Assembly (NCBI GenBank): GCA_030710605.1 | Contig: CP092886.1 | Location: forward strand, 52,905,862-52,969,861 | From: Cordylochernes scorpioides | Taxonomy: Eukaryota; Arthropoda; Arachnida; Pseudoscorpiones; Chernetidae | Length of the DNA: 64,000 nt | Direction of reading: 5' to 3' | Part shown: one piece after another, positions 1-9,926 of the stretch | Layout of the letters: each line of letters starts with the position of its first letter | Position numbering within the stretch: the first letter of the stretch is position 1 | Notes under the pieces: generated by a model | Told to the model about the DNA's origin: nothing | Seen by the model: the letters and a program-made list of their open reading frames with translations, nothing else | The model's database searches: none | Position numbers and translations under genes: made by a program

Positions 1-175
1 TTGGCGCTTGTCAGCCTGGAGCAGGCTGTACCAGAAATTGGGTTGACCAAATATCATGGAGCAAGTTAAATAAACGTTTATTTTTTCTCCACTAGATGGC
101 GCTCTGACATCTGAAAAGCACACGTGCTTTGATCAGGATATGCCTTTTTTATTTTTAATATCAACACCTGACCTT
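1..175 (-). mobile_element. Hammerhead-repeat family A, fragment cut by window edge
   Basis: It shares the family landmarks seen at 24.1-24.4, 29.9-30.1, 43.6-43.9 and 59.3-59.7 kb: a block reading 'gatggcgctctg', a palindromic 18-mer region in complete copies, and a terminal tag containing 'caggatatgcc'. Bases 1-20 on the minus strand contain the start of the hammerhead core (CUGACAA then GCGCC). The rest lies outside the window. Confidence 0.6.
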
Positions 176-263
176 TTTTTCTATTGTTTTCTCATATATA
201 TAATAAATACCTTTATATTTAAACTGTTCGACATTGGGCGACGATTTATCCGTTTATTTATGT

Positions 264-301
264 TCTCCTGTATAGGGACGAAGATGCCCGAAAGCTTGAG
301 A
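264..301 (+). ncRNA. Hammerhead-like motif, family B
   Basis: Read 5' to 3': UCUC, CUGUAUA, GGG, a 9-nt loop, CCC, GAAA, GCUU, GAGA. UCUC pairs with GAGA as stem I, GGG with CCC as stem II, and AG with CU as a two-pair stem III. The core differs from canonical CUGAUGA. Compared with the copies at 615-652 and 1381-1418, the outer stem I pair changes from G-C to U-A, which is compensatory. Very short stem III is typical of Penelope-type hammerheads, which work best as dimers. The right-arm twin is 23,983-24,020 on minus. Confidence 0.5.
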
Positions 302-555
302 TTCCTTTAATAAAATGAAAAGAAACTCATCTCCAGATCCTGTTTAATCGTTTATGTCCAGGAAATTCTTTTATAAATCAATTGATATAAATATATTTAG
401 GAATGATATTATCTGAATTATATGGTTATACTAAGCTAATTAGAAAGAAATTCACTCTTGAAACGGTGAGTTGAATTCTTATATATATATAAATATAATT
501 TATTTTGAATTATTTCATAGTTCTAAGTCCAATATTATAACCTCTGTGAAATCTT
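302..555. other. A+T-rich interval without recognised gene
   Basis: Nothing beyond low-complexity A+T sequence is recognised. It probably belongs to the flank of the Penelope-like repeats on either side. Confidence 0.5.
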
Positions 556-614
556 TAGGACAAAATAATAAAGCCACCGAGGTTGCGTTTCTTTCTTTAA
601 AAACGTTTAATAAT

Positions 615-652
615 GCTCAAGCTTTCGGGTATGGTGTCCCTTCTACAGGAGC
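615..652 (-). ncRNA. Hammerhead-like motif, family B
   Basis: On the minus strand: GCUC, CUGUAGA, A, GGG, an 8-nt loop, CCC, GAAA, GCUU, GAGC. GCUC/GAGC form a perfect four-pair stem I and GGG/CCC form stem II. GAAA and the CUU triplet sit where hammerhead topology expects them. It lies in one terminal inverted repeat of the Penelope-like remnant. Confidence 0.5.
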
Positions 653-814
653 AACGCAAATCTTTTTTTTTTTTTTTTAACCAGAATATTTACATCTTTC
701 TAAACTTAAGGAAAAACTATTATATAATAATTTAACATATGAGATTTGAATTAGCTATGGAAAAGTGTTACCAAATAGGAGCTATTGCATTAAATATGGG
801 GAAGTGTACATTTT

Positions 815-1420
815 TTAATTGCTATTTATGAGTTCTGTATATGATTCTGGAATTTCAATGTGTCCTATTGATGCTTGCGTGTTTTAATGATAAAAAAAGC
901 CTCTAAATACAGTCTTTTCTGTTTGTTGTTTATGTTGGTGTAGAAAGTTTTTGGGTTATTTAGGTTGAAGGTGTGACCTGTATTTTGTGTGTGTTGGTAT
1001 AAAAGGGATTTTTTATCTTTTTTTATTTATGGATCTGGTGTGCTCGTTTGTCCTGTCTATTACTTGTCTGCTGGTTTCGCCTATGTACATACTATTGCAT
1101 TGGTTGCATTTTATTGAGTATATTGCTTGACTGTTGTATATTGGTGAGTTATGGCTATTGTTTTTTGTTATGGGATTTCTGACTATTGCGCCTATGTTGG
1201 GTGTGTTTTCGTAATATGTTTTTATACCGTATTTTCTAATTTCTGGGGCTATTTTTACGCTATTAGGGGAGTACGGTATGATGTAAATAGATTTATATGT
1301 TTGACTATTGCTTGTGTTATTGGGGTTATAAAAATGCCTTAATATGAAATTTTTTGGGTATCCAGCTGTGGCTTTGCGTTGCTCCTGTAGAAGGGCCACC
1401 ATACCCGAAAGCTTGAGCAT
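815..1420 (-). pseudogene. Penelope-like GIY-YIG endonuclease fragment, frameshifted
   Basis: C-terminal part of a Penelope-like element polyprotein. In these elements this domain nicks target DNA for reverse transcription. Visible features: an IYSIKC block, a CNQCNSMYIGETSR block with the two cysteines and the YIG, then an R...EH arrangement, matching GIY-YIG architecture of this clade. The continuous frame runs from 1420 to about 1013 and ends early at NKKR. The remainder, up to a stop at 815-817, continues in another frame after a length change in an A/T run near 1,015. There is no reverse transcriptase part. The right-arm copy reads through this place but is broken elsewhere, so each copy carries its own lesion. 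Non-functional as it stands. Confidence 0.8.
1381..1418 (+). ncRNA. Hammerhead-like motif, family B
   Basis: Same organisation as 615-652 but on the plus strand. Stem I is GCUC/GAGC, stem II is GGG/CCC with loop CCACCAUA, then GAAAGCUU. It overlaps the 5' end of the antisense Penelope-like frame. Confidence 0.5.
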
Positions 1421-1477
1421 TATTAAACGTTTTTAAAGAAATAAACGCAACCTCGGAGGCTTTAATATTTTGTCCTA

Positions 1478-1872
1478 ATAGTTCTAAGTATATATAGATT
1501 TTTCAAAACAATATATTAATGGGAATTTTGACTCTACTCGAGATATGTACTAAAGGGCACGTGTACAGTGAAGTTAGTATTGCGCGTATATCTTTCAAAT
1601 AAATATACCATTCTGAATTTATATTCCGAGCACATAATAAACTTGTTTTTATATTGGGGGCTTTAATTTGATTTAAAAACAGCGAGACAAGAATGTGCTT
1701 GTTTGAGAACTGTGTTTAAAAAAGAAGTAGGAAATATCTTGAGGCTGAAAAAATGCATCTGAGTTATTTTCTTGGTATATATATAGATATATAGAATATA
1801 AAATACTCATATTATTATTTGTAATAATTATTTTAGCAAGATGTGTTTCTTTTCACATATAAAATATTATAT
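1478..1872. other. A+T-rich flank shared with later duplicated segment
   Basis: No gene seen. The stretch around 1,600-1,790 resembles 31,800-32,240 and is mirrored at 22,450-22,800. The ancestral duplicated segment therefore included this flank as well as the G/W-rich gene. Confidence 0.5.
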
Positions 1873-2075
1873 TTACAGACCTTACTCTAATGATAAAATG
1901 TGTTTAATGAGAGAGTATGGTTCATCAGTGGTGAATCCTCTAAGCGGTTTCGTCAAATTAATATTCAGATTGCTCTAATATTGTATTGGGTTGTTTTTAT
2001 TTACATCGAATTTGATATTGAAAGAATCTTGGGGATATTTAGGGAACTTATGGACATAAGCGTATAGGTCTGTAA
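1873..2075. mobile_element. MITE-like element with TTACAGACCT inverted termini
   Basis: About 203 bp bounded by perfect 10-bp inverted repeats (TTACAGACCT / AGGTCTGTAA). The centre contains, on the minus strand, a conserved CACTGATGA sequence shared with copies at 30.2-31.1, 31.5-31.8, 34.0 and 34.5 kb. No coding capacity. Mirrored at about 22,216-22,418. Confidence 0.7.
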
Positions 2076-2512
2076 GGGTGCATACATATAATTTAGCGAA
2101 GCCTCTGAGGGGTTCACCACAGATTAGTTAATCCCTCTCATTCAACAACATTTGAATCATCATTCAATTACATCATTCAAGTAAGTCCTGTAAAGGTAAT
2201 ATTTGATGTTATATGGGCAAATAAACTTATTTTACCAAAATTAATTATTACAATTTTAACTATAGATGACCCAATGAATTTATAAAAATACTGAACAATA
2301 TATTATGAATAATGTAACTTATTGTAAATATATAAATATGAAAAGTGTAAATATTGTATATACTGTATATTATGGATCATTTAAAATCCTCAACAATAAT
2401 CGGTTCATTAAATGATAAACAGCGAATAAAGTTTTGGAATGAATTGCGCGAGATAAACATCGAAAGGAAGGCTATCAAACAATATTAATATCGATGCTCT
2501 TGCTATATATAT

Positions 2513-2852
2513 TGTTGCACTAGGTTGCGGCTTGGCAGACTCTTCAATCTTGATCCTCTCCTGTGCTGGGTCTTGCATCTTACCAGAGCGTGTTTCAACC
2601 ATCGTACAAATTTATATAAGGGAATAATGAGATAACTCTACTTTAAGTAGCCTCCAGAATTCTTTATTTATTTCTCACATCAAAGAGAGCAGTGAAGTCA
2701 CGCAGTGTACCTAAATACAAATGATGAATCTATAATACATTAATTCTGCTTATAATACATAAATTCTGTTTAATAAAATGAATAAATATAAATTTGAATT
2801 TAATATATATTACAAATTAAAATAAAATAGGTTCATTAGCCATGATGCAACA
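2513..2852 (-). mobile_element. 340-bp insertion with TG...CA termini, possible solo LTR
   Basis: Present only in the left arm. The right arm reads straight through the site. Termini are TGTTGCA and TGCAACA, flanked by ATAT on both sides, as for a 4-bp target duplication in an A+T-rich site. On the minus strand it contains a polyadenylation-like AATAAA and then an open stretch starting MVETRSGK, which resembles the start of some LTR-element gag proteins. It could be a solo LTR, a truncated miniature LTR element or a MITE. Confidence 0.5.
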
Positions 2853-3179
2853 ATATAGTCCGTTGGAATTCTTCCTATTGATAAAACTACAGCACATCGA
2901 CCTCAATGATAGAATTAATAAAACAGATTTGAAATGTACAAATTTATATTGGTTATATTTATGTATTTGTTCCATGGGTTGAAGAAAGATTGGTATAATC
3001 CATGATCTTTGCGATCCCAAAATCGGTATTGAACCTCACATTAAGAACTTTTTCGAAGAAAGAATCACTTCAATGGCCCCGATTATTTGAAAAGTTCAAC
3101 CTCACCAGTGAAATAAAGCACTCAAACGTCGTCCTGGCACATTTGTAATTACAAGGGTCGAACTGATTTTACATGTTTA

Positions 3180-3330
3180 GACATATGGTGTATTTACTGT
3201 AAATACAGTAGCTAACTGCTGCCGCCACGACTAGCATGGCCTTTACGACGTGTACTCGCGTAAAATTTATAAATGTTTGTTCCATTAGTTTGATTAAATG
3301 CGAGTTAACGCATGCCTTTTTAAATAATAA
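3180..3330. repeat. Segment shared by duplicated gene units
   Basis: The 'gtacacgtcgtaaaggc' region and its surroundings are repeated at 21,340-21,480 (mirror) and, more divergently, at 31,260-31,420. This marks the extent of the duplicated unit upstream of the gene. No coding function seen. Confidence 0.5.
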
Positions 3331-3628
3331 AAATGAATTGTTTGTATATATATTTTATTATATTAATTTAATATTTAATTTCAATTATTCTTCAGCAAGA
3401 TATCCGTATTAATCTTTGAGGAAATGATTATTTTACAGAATATTTTTCAATCAACTTATTTTGCCGTCAGGTCAACAAGGAGGTGAACAATGGTCATCAC
3501 TTTAAAATTATCTCTTTTGTAAAATTCTTGTAGGAGAAAATTGAAGAACAAATCGTATTACGCCATCCACTGCACCTATGGCAAGTTTTTGTCACAAGGC
3601 GGGCAAGGCCACGCGCTGGGGCAGCAGG

Positions 3629-3636
3629 TATATAGG
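3629..3636 (+). promoter_or_regulatory. TATA box of G/W-rich gene copy 1
   Basis: TATATAGG lies 39 bp before the ATG and is conserved, with about 50 bp around it, in all four copies. A start site about 30 bp downstream would leave a leader of only roughly 10 nt. Confidence 0.6.
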
Positions 3637-3667
3637 CCGGACTGGACCGTGGGCCGACACAACCACG

Positions 3668-3980
3668 ATGAGGCCTCTGGTGGTAAGTCACCGTTGAACC
3701 AGTGTTCGCTCACAGCTGATTTCTTGTTGTCTAGATCGTTGCTCTGTTTGCTCTCGTTGCCGCCGCCGCTGCCGTTCCCTGGGGCGGTTATGGCTTGGGC
3801 GGATACGGCGGATGGGGAGGTTGGGGATGGGGCGGTCACCCCGTGGGCCGTGCCGTAGCCTACGGTAGCTCCATCAAGCACCCCGGCGGCTGGGGCTGGG
3901 GCGGTCTGGGCTACGGTGGCTGGGGAGGTGCTGGCTGGGGCCGCGGCTGGGGCTGGGGCGGACATGGTGGTTGGCATTGA
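3668..3980 (+). CDS. Secreted glycine/tryptophan-rich protein, copy 1 (2 coding exons)
   Basis: Spliced CDS 3668-3682 joined to 3735-3980, 86 residues. Exon 1 encodes MRPLV. The 52-bp intron begins GTAAGT and ends CTAG. Residues 1 to about 18 form a signal peptide (MRPLVIVALFALVAAAAA), followed by VPWGGYG. The mature part is GGY/GGW/GWG repeats with one non-repetitive block (VGRAVAYGSSIKHPGG) and a GHGGWH end. Secretion and a structural role in cuticle are inferences from composition. A YGGW-type antimicrobial or neuropeptide-like peptide is the main alternative. This is the first of four paralogues, and the differences seen among copies 1-3 in exon 2 are synonymous. The start is chosen because it supplies the signal peptide's N-terminus and is identical in all copies. 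Confidence 0.85.
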
Positions 3981-4324
3981 TCAGCCCACAATAGGTAAAT
4001 AATCCCATTGCTTTCTTTTTACGCATGATATATATATGTTATGAGAATATCTAAACTTACTCGAAACCTATCCGTTCAATATAAATATCGAGCTTCAAGC
4101 ACCTATATCTTTCTAGTAATCAAATTTGAAAACCTTTCTATATATTGCAAAATATTTTAAAATATATTTTTCAATATCAATTAAGTTTTTATTTATCCCT
4201 ATTAGAAATTTTAAAATATAATGTTCACATCACTTTTAAAATGAAGTTAGAATAATGTATATACAATTATATCTACATGTGAAAAAAATCCAAAAATTAC
4301 AAATAAATATTTTGTGTGTTCCAG

Positions 4325-4460
4325 CAAAAGAATCCTGTAAAGTAAAACATCAAAATTCAAAATTAAAATTGGATTGTAGAAATTTAAATTACTTTAAAAT
4401 TGTAAGATTGAAAGAAAAATTAAAATTTATGTGTTTTATTAATTTTCTGTCTCTCTTTTA
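4325..4460 (+). other. Predicted 3' UTR exon of copy 1
   Basis: After the stop codon the sequence reads AATAG then GTAAAT (donor at 3995). A pyrimidine-containing TTCCAG acceptor ends at 4324. Both sites and the following ~130 bp are conserved beside all four gene copies. An open frame across this exon changes amino acids freely between copies, so I treat it as untranslated. Confidence 0.5.
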
Positions 4461-5502
4461 AATTCACATTTCCATTTACCAACATGCTTCTTACCAACAA
4501 AAGAGATGCATCTATAACTTGATGTATTAATAAGGATACATGGGCTATGGTAAACCAAAACAATGGGAAACCAGGGAGAGCAAGGATATATATAATGTAT
4601 CGCCAAAGGAAAAAACATCTGGTACCTATATGCGGTGAATTAAAACACCATCATATATTTGTCTAAGAAACAAATACATATATTTTATGTTGTCTGAATT
4701 CAAAACCTTAAATTCCATAAAGAGGTAAATAAGTGGAACTGTTCTAAATGTTGATGACGGCAACAGAAAAGGTTAGAAACGTCCATAGACCGTGATAACA
4801 CTAGGATGAACAGAAGAACACTCTACTATCATATGCAACAAATAAAAAGGCCTGTTCTATTGACCCTGGAGTAAAAAAAGTATGAAGACATTGAAATCCG
4901 TATAAGAATAGAATAAATCTATGCTGGAGGTCAAGTTAACGTACACATAATGAACCTGTTACTTCTTCTGAAATACACGTGTTATTGGTCATAATAATCA
5001 AGGTTTGTGGTTAGCGACTTCTTTTACTCTATGTGCACCGCATGCTTGCAAAACGAGTAAGTTGCGCAAATTTTGCGCTTTCAGGTGTGAGCAGATTTCC
5101 GTATTGGTCTTTGCACTCACTTTGGTGGTAATGGACTTTCTAGGAATTTTTTTAAGTGCCCAAAGCCGAATTCGATTCTTAAACATTTCTTTAGCGTTCA
5201 GCTTGCTATAAAGAGTAATCTTCAACAAACATATTTGATAATCAGTTTATTTTTCTTTATTGGCCTCACGCATATAGAACTTTCATCTTTCCTATACTGC
5301 CGCCAGTTAGTTTAATATTCCATCATCGCACTGCCAACACGAAATAATGTGTGTTATTAGAAGTCTTCATTCTAATAATGTGTGTTTATCGTTTTATGTA
5401 ATTTTTATACTTTTTATGCAGGAGGAGAACTATTAGGAGGGAATTATAGATCTCGAACATAAACTTTAAAATACAAAAAAGAAAAAATATATATATTTAA
5501 TA
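4461..5502. repeat. Downstream part of the duplicated gene unit, no gene
   Basis: The sequence to about 5,220 recurs next to copy 2 (19.3-20.2 kb), copy 3 (27.66-28.37 kb) and, in part, copy 4 (36.73-37.03 kb). An open frame at 4,998-5,228 (minus) is not maintained in the copy 3 segment, so it is not taken as coding. Confidence 0.6.
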
Positions 5503-5720
5503 CTAGCCGAGTGACCCGGGCAACGCCCTGGATTTCCCCGAAGGTCCTGTATAGAAACATTAAGAGTATAGATGGTGGTTTAAAAATAGCAATAGGTATA
5601 TTCTGATTTCTTATAAGCAGCAGTACGAGTAAGTTTTTAAATGAAACAACTTTCTAATCAAAGTATATACATTCGGGAAGATACGAACACGGATAAATCC
5701 TGTGCATGTTGAGTAGATCC
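5503..5720 (-). mobile_element. Helitron-like terminal fragment (CTAG end)
   Basis: Begins CTAGCCGAGTGACCCGGG followed by CAACGCC, and shares an internal block (cggataaatcctgtgcat) with the complete element at 63,181-63,529. CTAG plus a short GC palindrome resembles ends of non-autonomous Helitron/Helentron-like elements. The mirrored copy is 18,831-19,048. The other end is not identified. Confidence 0.5.
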
Positions 5721-6412
5721 CCTAAGAAAATTTCTACAGAGAATTAATTCTGATTATATGCAAAAAAACTAATCAACAATTTAATTAGAAAAACGAAATA
5801 TCTACCATTAGGAATAAATAAAATTTAATAAAACAAACGCACTTGTTTTAAAAGAAGGCAATTTGGTGATAATGAATATATAAAGTTATATTTGCAGCAA
5901 AATATCTATGATTTTGGAAAGTATAATAAATTGAATATACATAAAACAGCTAACATTTGGAGTATAAATATGATTTCGAGTATATAGATTGCTATTGATG
6001 ATATTGGAGAGCAGTAGCGTTACACACCCAATATAGTGGACATTGCGACTGCTGTGATAGAGAGATGAATGGGGACATCTGAGGCTCTTCATTGGATACG
6101 ACAACAACAACAACAACAATGATATTGGAATAGGATTACTAAAATATGACAGATGAATTAAAATATCAATTGACTTTTGGTAGCTTTCTGCTTGTAAAAA
6201 ATTAAATCAAAGCAATTTGGTCAAAATAAATAAACTTTTTGAAGTCAAAATATCTACAATTGGAAATTGAATAAATAAAAAATACTAATATTTGGAGATA
6301 AAATAGGTGTGGCACACGAAGTAGAATATAACGAATATTTTGGAATATAGATAGCTATAATTAAAAAGGCATATATTGGATCAAAATAAAGGTATTGGCG
6401 TTCAGTCAACTG
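5721..6412. other. A+T-rich interval, no gene seen
   Basis: Contains a short (CAA)n run near 6,103-6,117 and, at 6,370-6,412, the truncated left half of a family C foldback ('tatattggatcaaaat' tag) that the next element has split. Weak open frames here are not supported. Confidence 0.5.
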
Positions 6413-7129
6413 AAATATTGCCACGTGGAAAATTAGGGAAGACAAAAATTTCAGGAGGAGACAACAATTTATTTCTGGCAAGGAGAAACTATGAATGGTA
6501 AACAAAAGATAAGACATGAGGGAAATTTACAGAGTAGCAAAATATAAACATAAAAATGACCACTCTGTTAATAAAAATGATAAAATTAATAAATACTTTG
6601 TTACATAGATTCTTCCCTATGGGAGCTGTGACTCACAGCTAGCAATTTTTGTAGATACTGACATGGATCTGACGTGCTTCTGCCAAGGAACCATCGAAGT
6701 CTTGGAACTTTGTCCCTAGTACCTTAGCGTCTTTCTTCTTGCGGCGTGAAGAGCGGCTTTGTCGTCGTATTGTCTATAGGGAAATCGTCATCTTCGTGGG
6801 AAGTCTTGGTGTTAGCACGGCGGTGGAATCCTGGAGTCAGTCTCCGAAAATGTAGATCACAGCAACCATGGCTTCAAAGTCTTCTCGGCGGTCTTCAGTT
6901 TGTCTTCTCTAACTTACCCAGCATCTCCACCAAAATGCCACATGAAAAATTAGGGGAAGACAAAAACTTCAGGAGGAGACAACAATTTATTTCAGGCAAG
7001 AACAAACTATGAATGGTAAATAAAAGATAAGTCATGAGGGAAATTTACAGAGTAGCAAAATATAAACATAAAAAAATGACCACTCTGTTAATAAAAATAA
7101 TGAAATTAATAAATACTTTGTTAAAATAT
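6413..7129 (-). mobile_element. TRIM-like miniature LTR retrotransposon (left arm)
   Basis: Two direct repeats of about 185-188 bp, 6419-6603 and 6936-7123, flank a ~330-bp interior. The 6-bp target duplication AAATAT is present at 6413-6418 and 7124-7129. On the minus strand the first LTR is followed within 2-3 nt by TTGGTGGAGATGCTGGG, close to the primer-binding-site position of the gag-only element at 25.4 kb. No gag or pol is recognisable. It inserted inside a family C foldback, splitting the motif at AAATAT. The mirrored copy is 17,427-18,130. Confidence 0.8.
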
Positions 7130-8190
7130 TGTTAAAATAATTGTTGTTTTGATCCAATATATGTCTTTTTAATAAAAGATTTATTCATGGATTGATCTAT
7201 TCTCAAAATAGATAGCTATTCATATTTCAGTATCTTTTGAGGAGAATGCTTTTAAAACATTACAGCTAAAACTTTGTTAGTTTATTATATATATATATAG
7301 ATATGCGTGGTGATATATATTGGAATTCGATTACTCTGAAATATTATATTTATACAATATAACAGATATATTAAAATATTTTGATTTTTTGCAGTTTTTT
7401 CTTGGAAAAATATAAAATTGAAACAGAATCATACTAACAATTATGATAAAGGTATTTAACAATTCAATAAGAAACACGAAATATATCTATGATTAGACAT
7501 TGATTAATTCAATAATTCAAACGCACATGTTTTGGAAACAAAGCAATTTGGTGAAGAGAGATAAATAAAGTAAAATATAAAATGGAAAATCCAATGATTG
7601 GAAAATTTTAATTAATTGAAAAAAATATAAAACTACTTATATTTGGAGAATATATAAGTGTGACACACGAAGTAAAAAATAACGAAAAATTTGTTGTTTA
7701 GATCAACATATATAGCACTTGTAATCATAATTATTATATATTTTGAGTCAAAAGGCGTTTTTTTAAAAAACGGTCTCTAATGGACATTTAAAATTAAAGT
7801 ATAAGAATAGTATTTTTTAAAATATATTTATTTGATTCTATAGAATACTTACTTTTGAATACTTATAAAATTGCCATATGACATATAATAAACATAACAG
7901 ATGTCTCCATCTGTATGTTGAAAATTAAATTATTATGCGCATTTTATCATATAAGACGAATTTCTACAACTAGTAGTGAAATAGAAATGTAGTGAGATCT
8001 GGTGGATTAAATTTGCGCTGGGCAGAGAGAATTATCATAGATTTAACTATTTTTGTAAATATATTTATGATTATCTTTCTAACCTAAAAGGTTCAGGTTT
8101 CTAATATATATTATTGTTTCTCTTTTTTATTTTAATTCCTTTTTCTTCTATAATATGTTTATAACTGTTTCTGTTTAAAAAATGTAAATT
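7130..8190. other. A+T-rich interval, no gene seen
   Basis: Includes a TA run near 7,287-7,299 and the remaining half of the split family C repeat at 7,130-7,180. No coding signal. Confidence 0.5.
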
Positions 8191-8246
8191 GACGCAATTA
8201 TCCCTAGCCGGAATATCGCGTTTTGTGTGTTGAAATAAATAAATCT
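8191..8246 (+). mobile_element. 3' end relic of an R1/I-like LINE
   Basis: The segment from 'gacgcaattatcccta' through 'atcgcgtttt' to 'aaataaataaat' aligns with the 3' end of the LINE at 41,418-41,474 ('gacgcaaatatccctga', 'atcgcgttt', 'aataaatgaataa'). Only the extreme 3' end is present, as expected for severe 5' truncation. Mirrored at 16,306-16,359. Confidence 0.6.
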
Positions 8247-8666
8247 GGGATGGTTAATCACTAATGAGCCAATCTTCATCAAAAATCACCCTATGATGTT
8301 ATAAGAAAATATAATAAATAATTAAATCTTCAATAGAATTGTAAAAATGTGTTTTTTTTACTAATGTTGACTAAATAGAATTTTATATTTGGTAGATTGT
8401 TCTTTTAGCTTGATGTCAGGGCTAAAAGGCAAACTATTTGTGGATATTTTGCAATTAAAGAACTTCTTTTAATAATTCGCTAAATGACAACGCAAAGAAT
8501 AGATTTTCACCGGCATACTATACATATAATTAACAATATATCCTTAATAGTTGTAGAGATGTTGTGAATTACAGTCGAAGCATAAGGATGAACCAATACT
8601 TTACAAATATTCTTCCTTTTCACATTACTATTTGTAGAAATTAGGCTTATGTGATAAAATATTGTA

Positions 8667-9130
8667 ACGTGGTTGACAAGGCCAAGATACCAGAGTAAAG
8701 TTGGGGAAAGAGGGGTGGACTCTAGCGGCCCCCGCTGCCGTTTGGCAGGCGCTAAAAACAGCATTCCTGTTTGGGGCAGGACGGAGTCTGGTTACATCTG
8801 CGGCAAAGTAAGACGTGTCGACTTGCCTCCGGGCGTGTGGATGATCCGGCAAGGAGAGCCTGACATCGGAGCGGTCTATAAGACGATCTAGTCCAGGCTG
8901 GACGTGTATTGTGTGGAGCGGAACGCTTCACAAGAGTGACATCCACGGCGCGCCAAAAATTCTTCTGACGGGGAGGTTGAAGGCAAGTTGAAGTCCCACT
9001 GTTGTATTCCTTCTGTTAAGTGAGATACAATGAAGCGCTAACTTTAACTGCAATCCCTTCGAACTCACATGTGTATCTTTGTGGCATCCTGAGTAGACAA
9101 AGTACAAGAATAGCGTCTGGGTACGACGTA
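8667..9130. other. GC-rich island, unassigned
   Basis: Clearly richer in G+C than its surroundings. Frames on both strands are open for 60-85 codons, but none resembles a family I know. The twin at 15,430-15,870 has indels that break the frames, so there is no protein-level conservation. It may be the body of an unrecognised transposable element or an untranslated exon. Confidence 0.4.
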
Positions 9131-9642
9131 ACAATATATAGAGCTATATAAAATCGTCCATAATATCATATGATTCCTAAGCCTACAATTTGTATGAAAA
9201 AAGGTTGAAATTAAATTATTAACGGAACAAGTGGCAAATCTGCTCTCCCAATATGATTGTTTAACATTCGACTGACCTTATATGTTATAGTAGGGTAATA
9301 AACGATGAAACCAATAAGCGATCGATTAATATAATTCACTTTAGTTTCGTTTTTTAATGGCATGGCGAATCCTTTTGAAATTAGATGACCCCGTTAAATC
9401 CGCACCCAGTAAATCGAGAGTTCAGTAGGTTTTAAATTCCGTTAAATAGTAAATACATCCAGGTTTATCTACTATTCTATTTATCGGATCTAATTTGGTT
9501 TCAAACGTGGTTATAAATAACGCTATTTCAATGAGATACTGACAGCAATAGCTAAATGGGGCCTAATCGGTTAAATTTTCGTTTCAAAACCTTTGTCCTT
9601 GTCAGGATATGAAACCAAATTACAAATATGAAATTTTAAAAC
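9131..9642. other. A+T-rich interval, no gene seen
   Basis: Conserved in the right arm (about 14,910-15,420) apart from small changes. No feature recognised. Confidence 0.5.
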
Positions 9643-9654
9643 ATTTTACAAAAT

Positions 9655-9926
9655 TATTAAATAAAAACAAACGATAGCAATGCGTCTCTTTATACATAAA
9701 ATTTTTTAATATGCTAGCCTTCGGATCTTATCGATCCTTCAACAGGCCAAGCTGTAAATTGAGAGAAAGAATTAATTCTTTCTCTCAATTTTCAGCTTGG
9801 CCTGTTGAAGGATCGATAAGATCCGAAAGCTAGCATATTAAAAAAATTTATGTATAAAGAGACGCATTCCTATCGTTTGTTTTTATTTAATAATTTATAG
9901 CAATTCTTTTGTCTATTTTACAAAAT
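9655..9926. mobile_element. Foldback insertion private to left arm
   Basis: A 272-bp insertion flanked by a 12-bp duplication ATTTTACAAAAT (9643-9654 and 9915-9926). The right arm has a single copy of this 12-mer at 14,898-14,909, the unoccupied site. The insert folds back on itself with ~110-bp arms meeting at an AGAAAGAATTAATTCTTTCT palindrome near 9,770. No coding capacity. Confidence 0.85.

Larger units (their letters stand above)
556..1477 (-). mobile_element. Penelope-like remnant with inverted termini (left arm)
   Basis: A coding remnant with a GIY-YIG domain (815-1420, minus) lies between two inverted copies of a roughly 100-bp sequence, 556-660 and 1373-1477. Each terminal copy contains a family B hammerhead-like motif in opposite orientation (615-652 minus, 1381-1418 plus). 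Penelope-like elements are known to carry LTR-like repeats in direct or inverted arrangement, and hammerhead motifs in them. No reverse transcriptase domain remains. The right-arm twin is about 22,815-23,727. Confidence 0.75.

Noticed and set aside
3541-3977. Open frames of 105-133 codons antisense to or out of phase with gene copy 1 (repeated at the other copies)
   Set aside because: Shadows of the GC-rich repeat exon. The spliced frame with signal peptide and conserved splice sites explains the region, and the silent changes fit only that frame.
4255-4461. Conserved 68-codon frame downstream of each gene copy
   Set aside because: It spans the predicted intron/3' UTR exon junction. Amino acids change freely and lengths differ between copies, so it is conserved as DNA of the duplicated unit, not as protein.
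4998-5228. 76-codon frame (minus) conserved in both palindrome arms
   Set aside because: Arm conservation is automatic, and the homologous sequence near 27.7 kb has no such frame.
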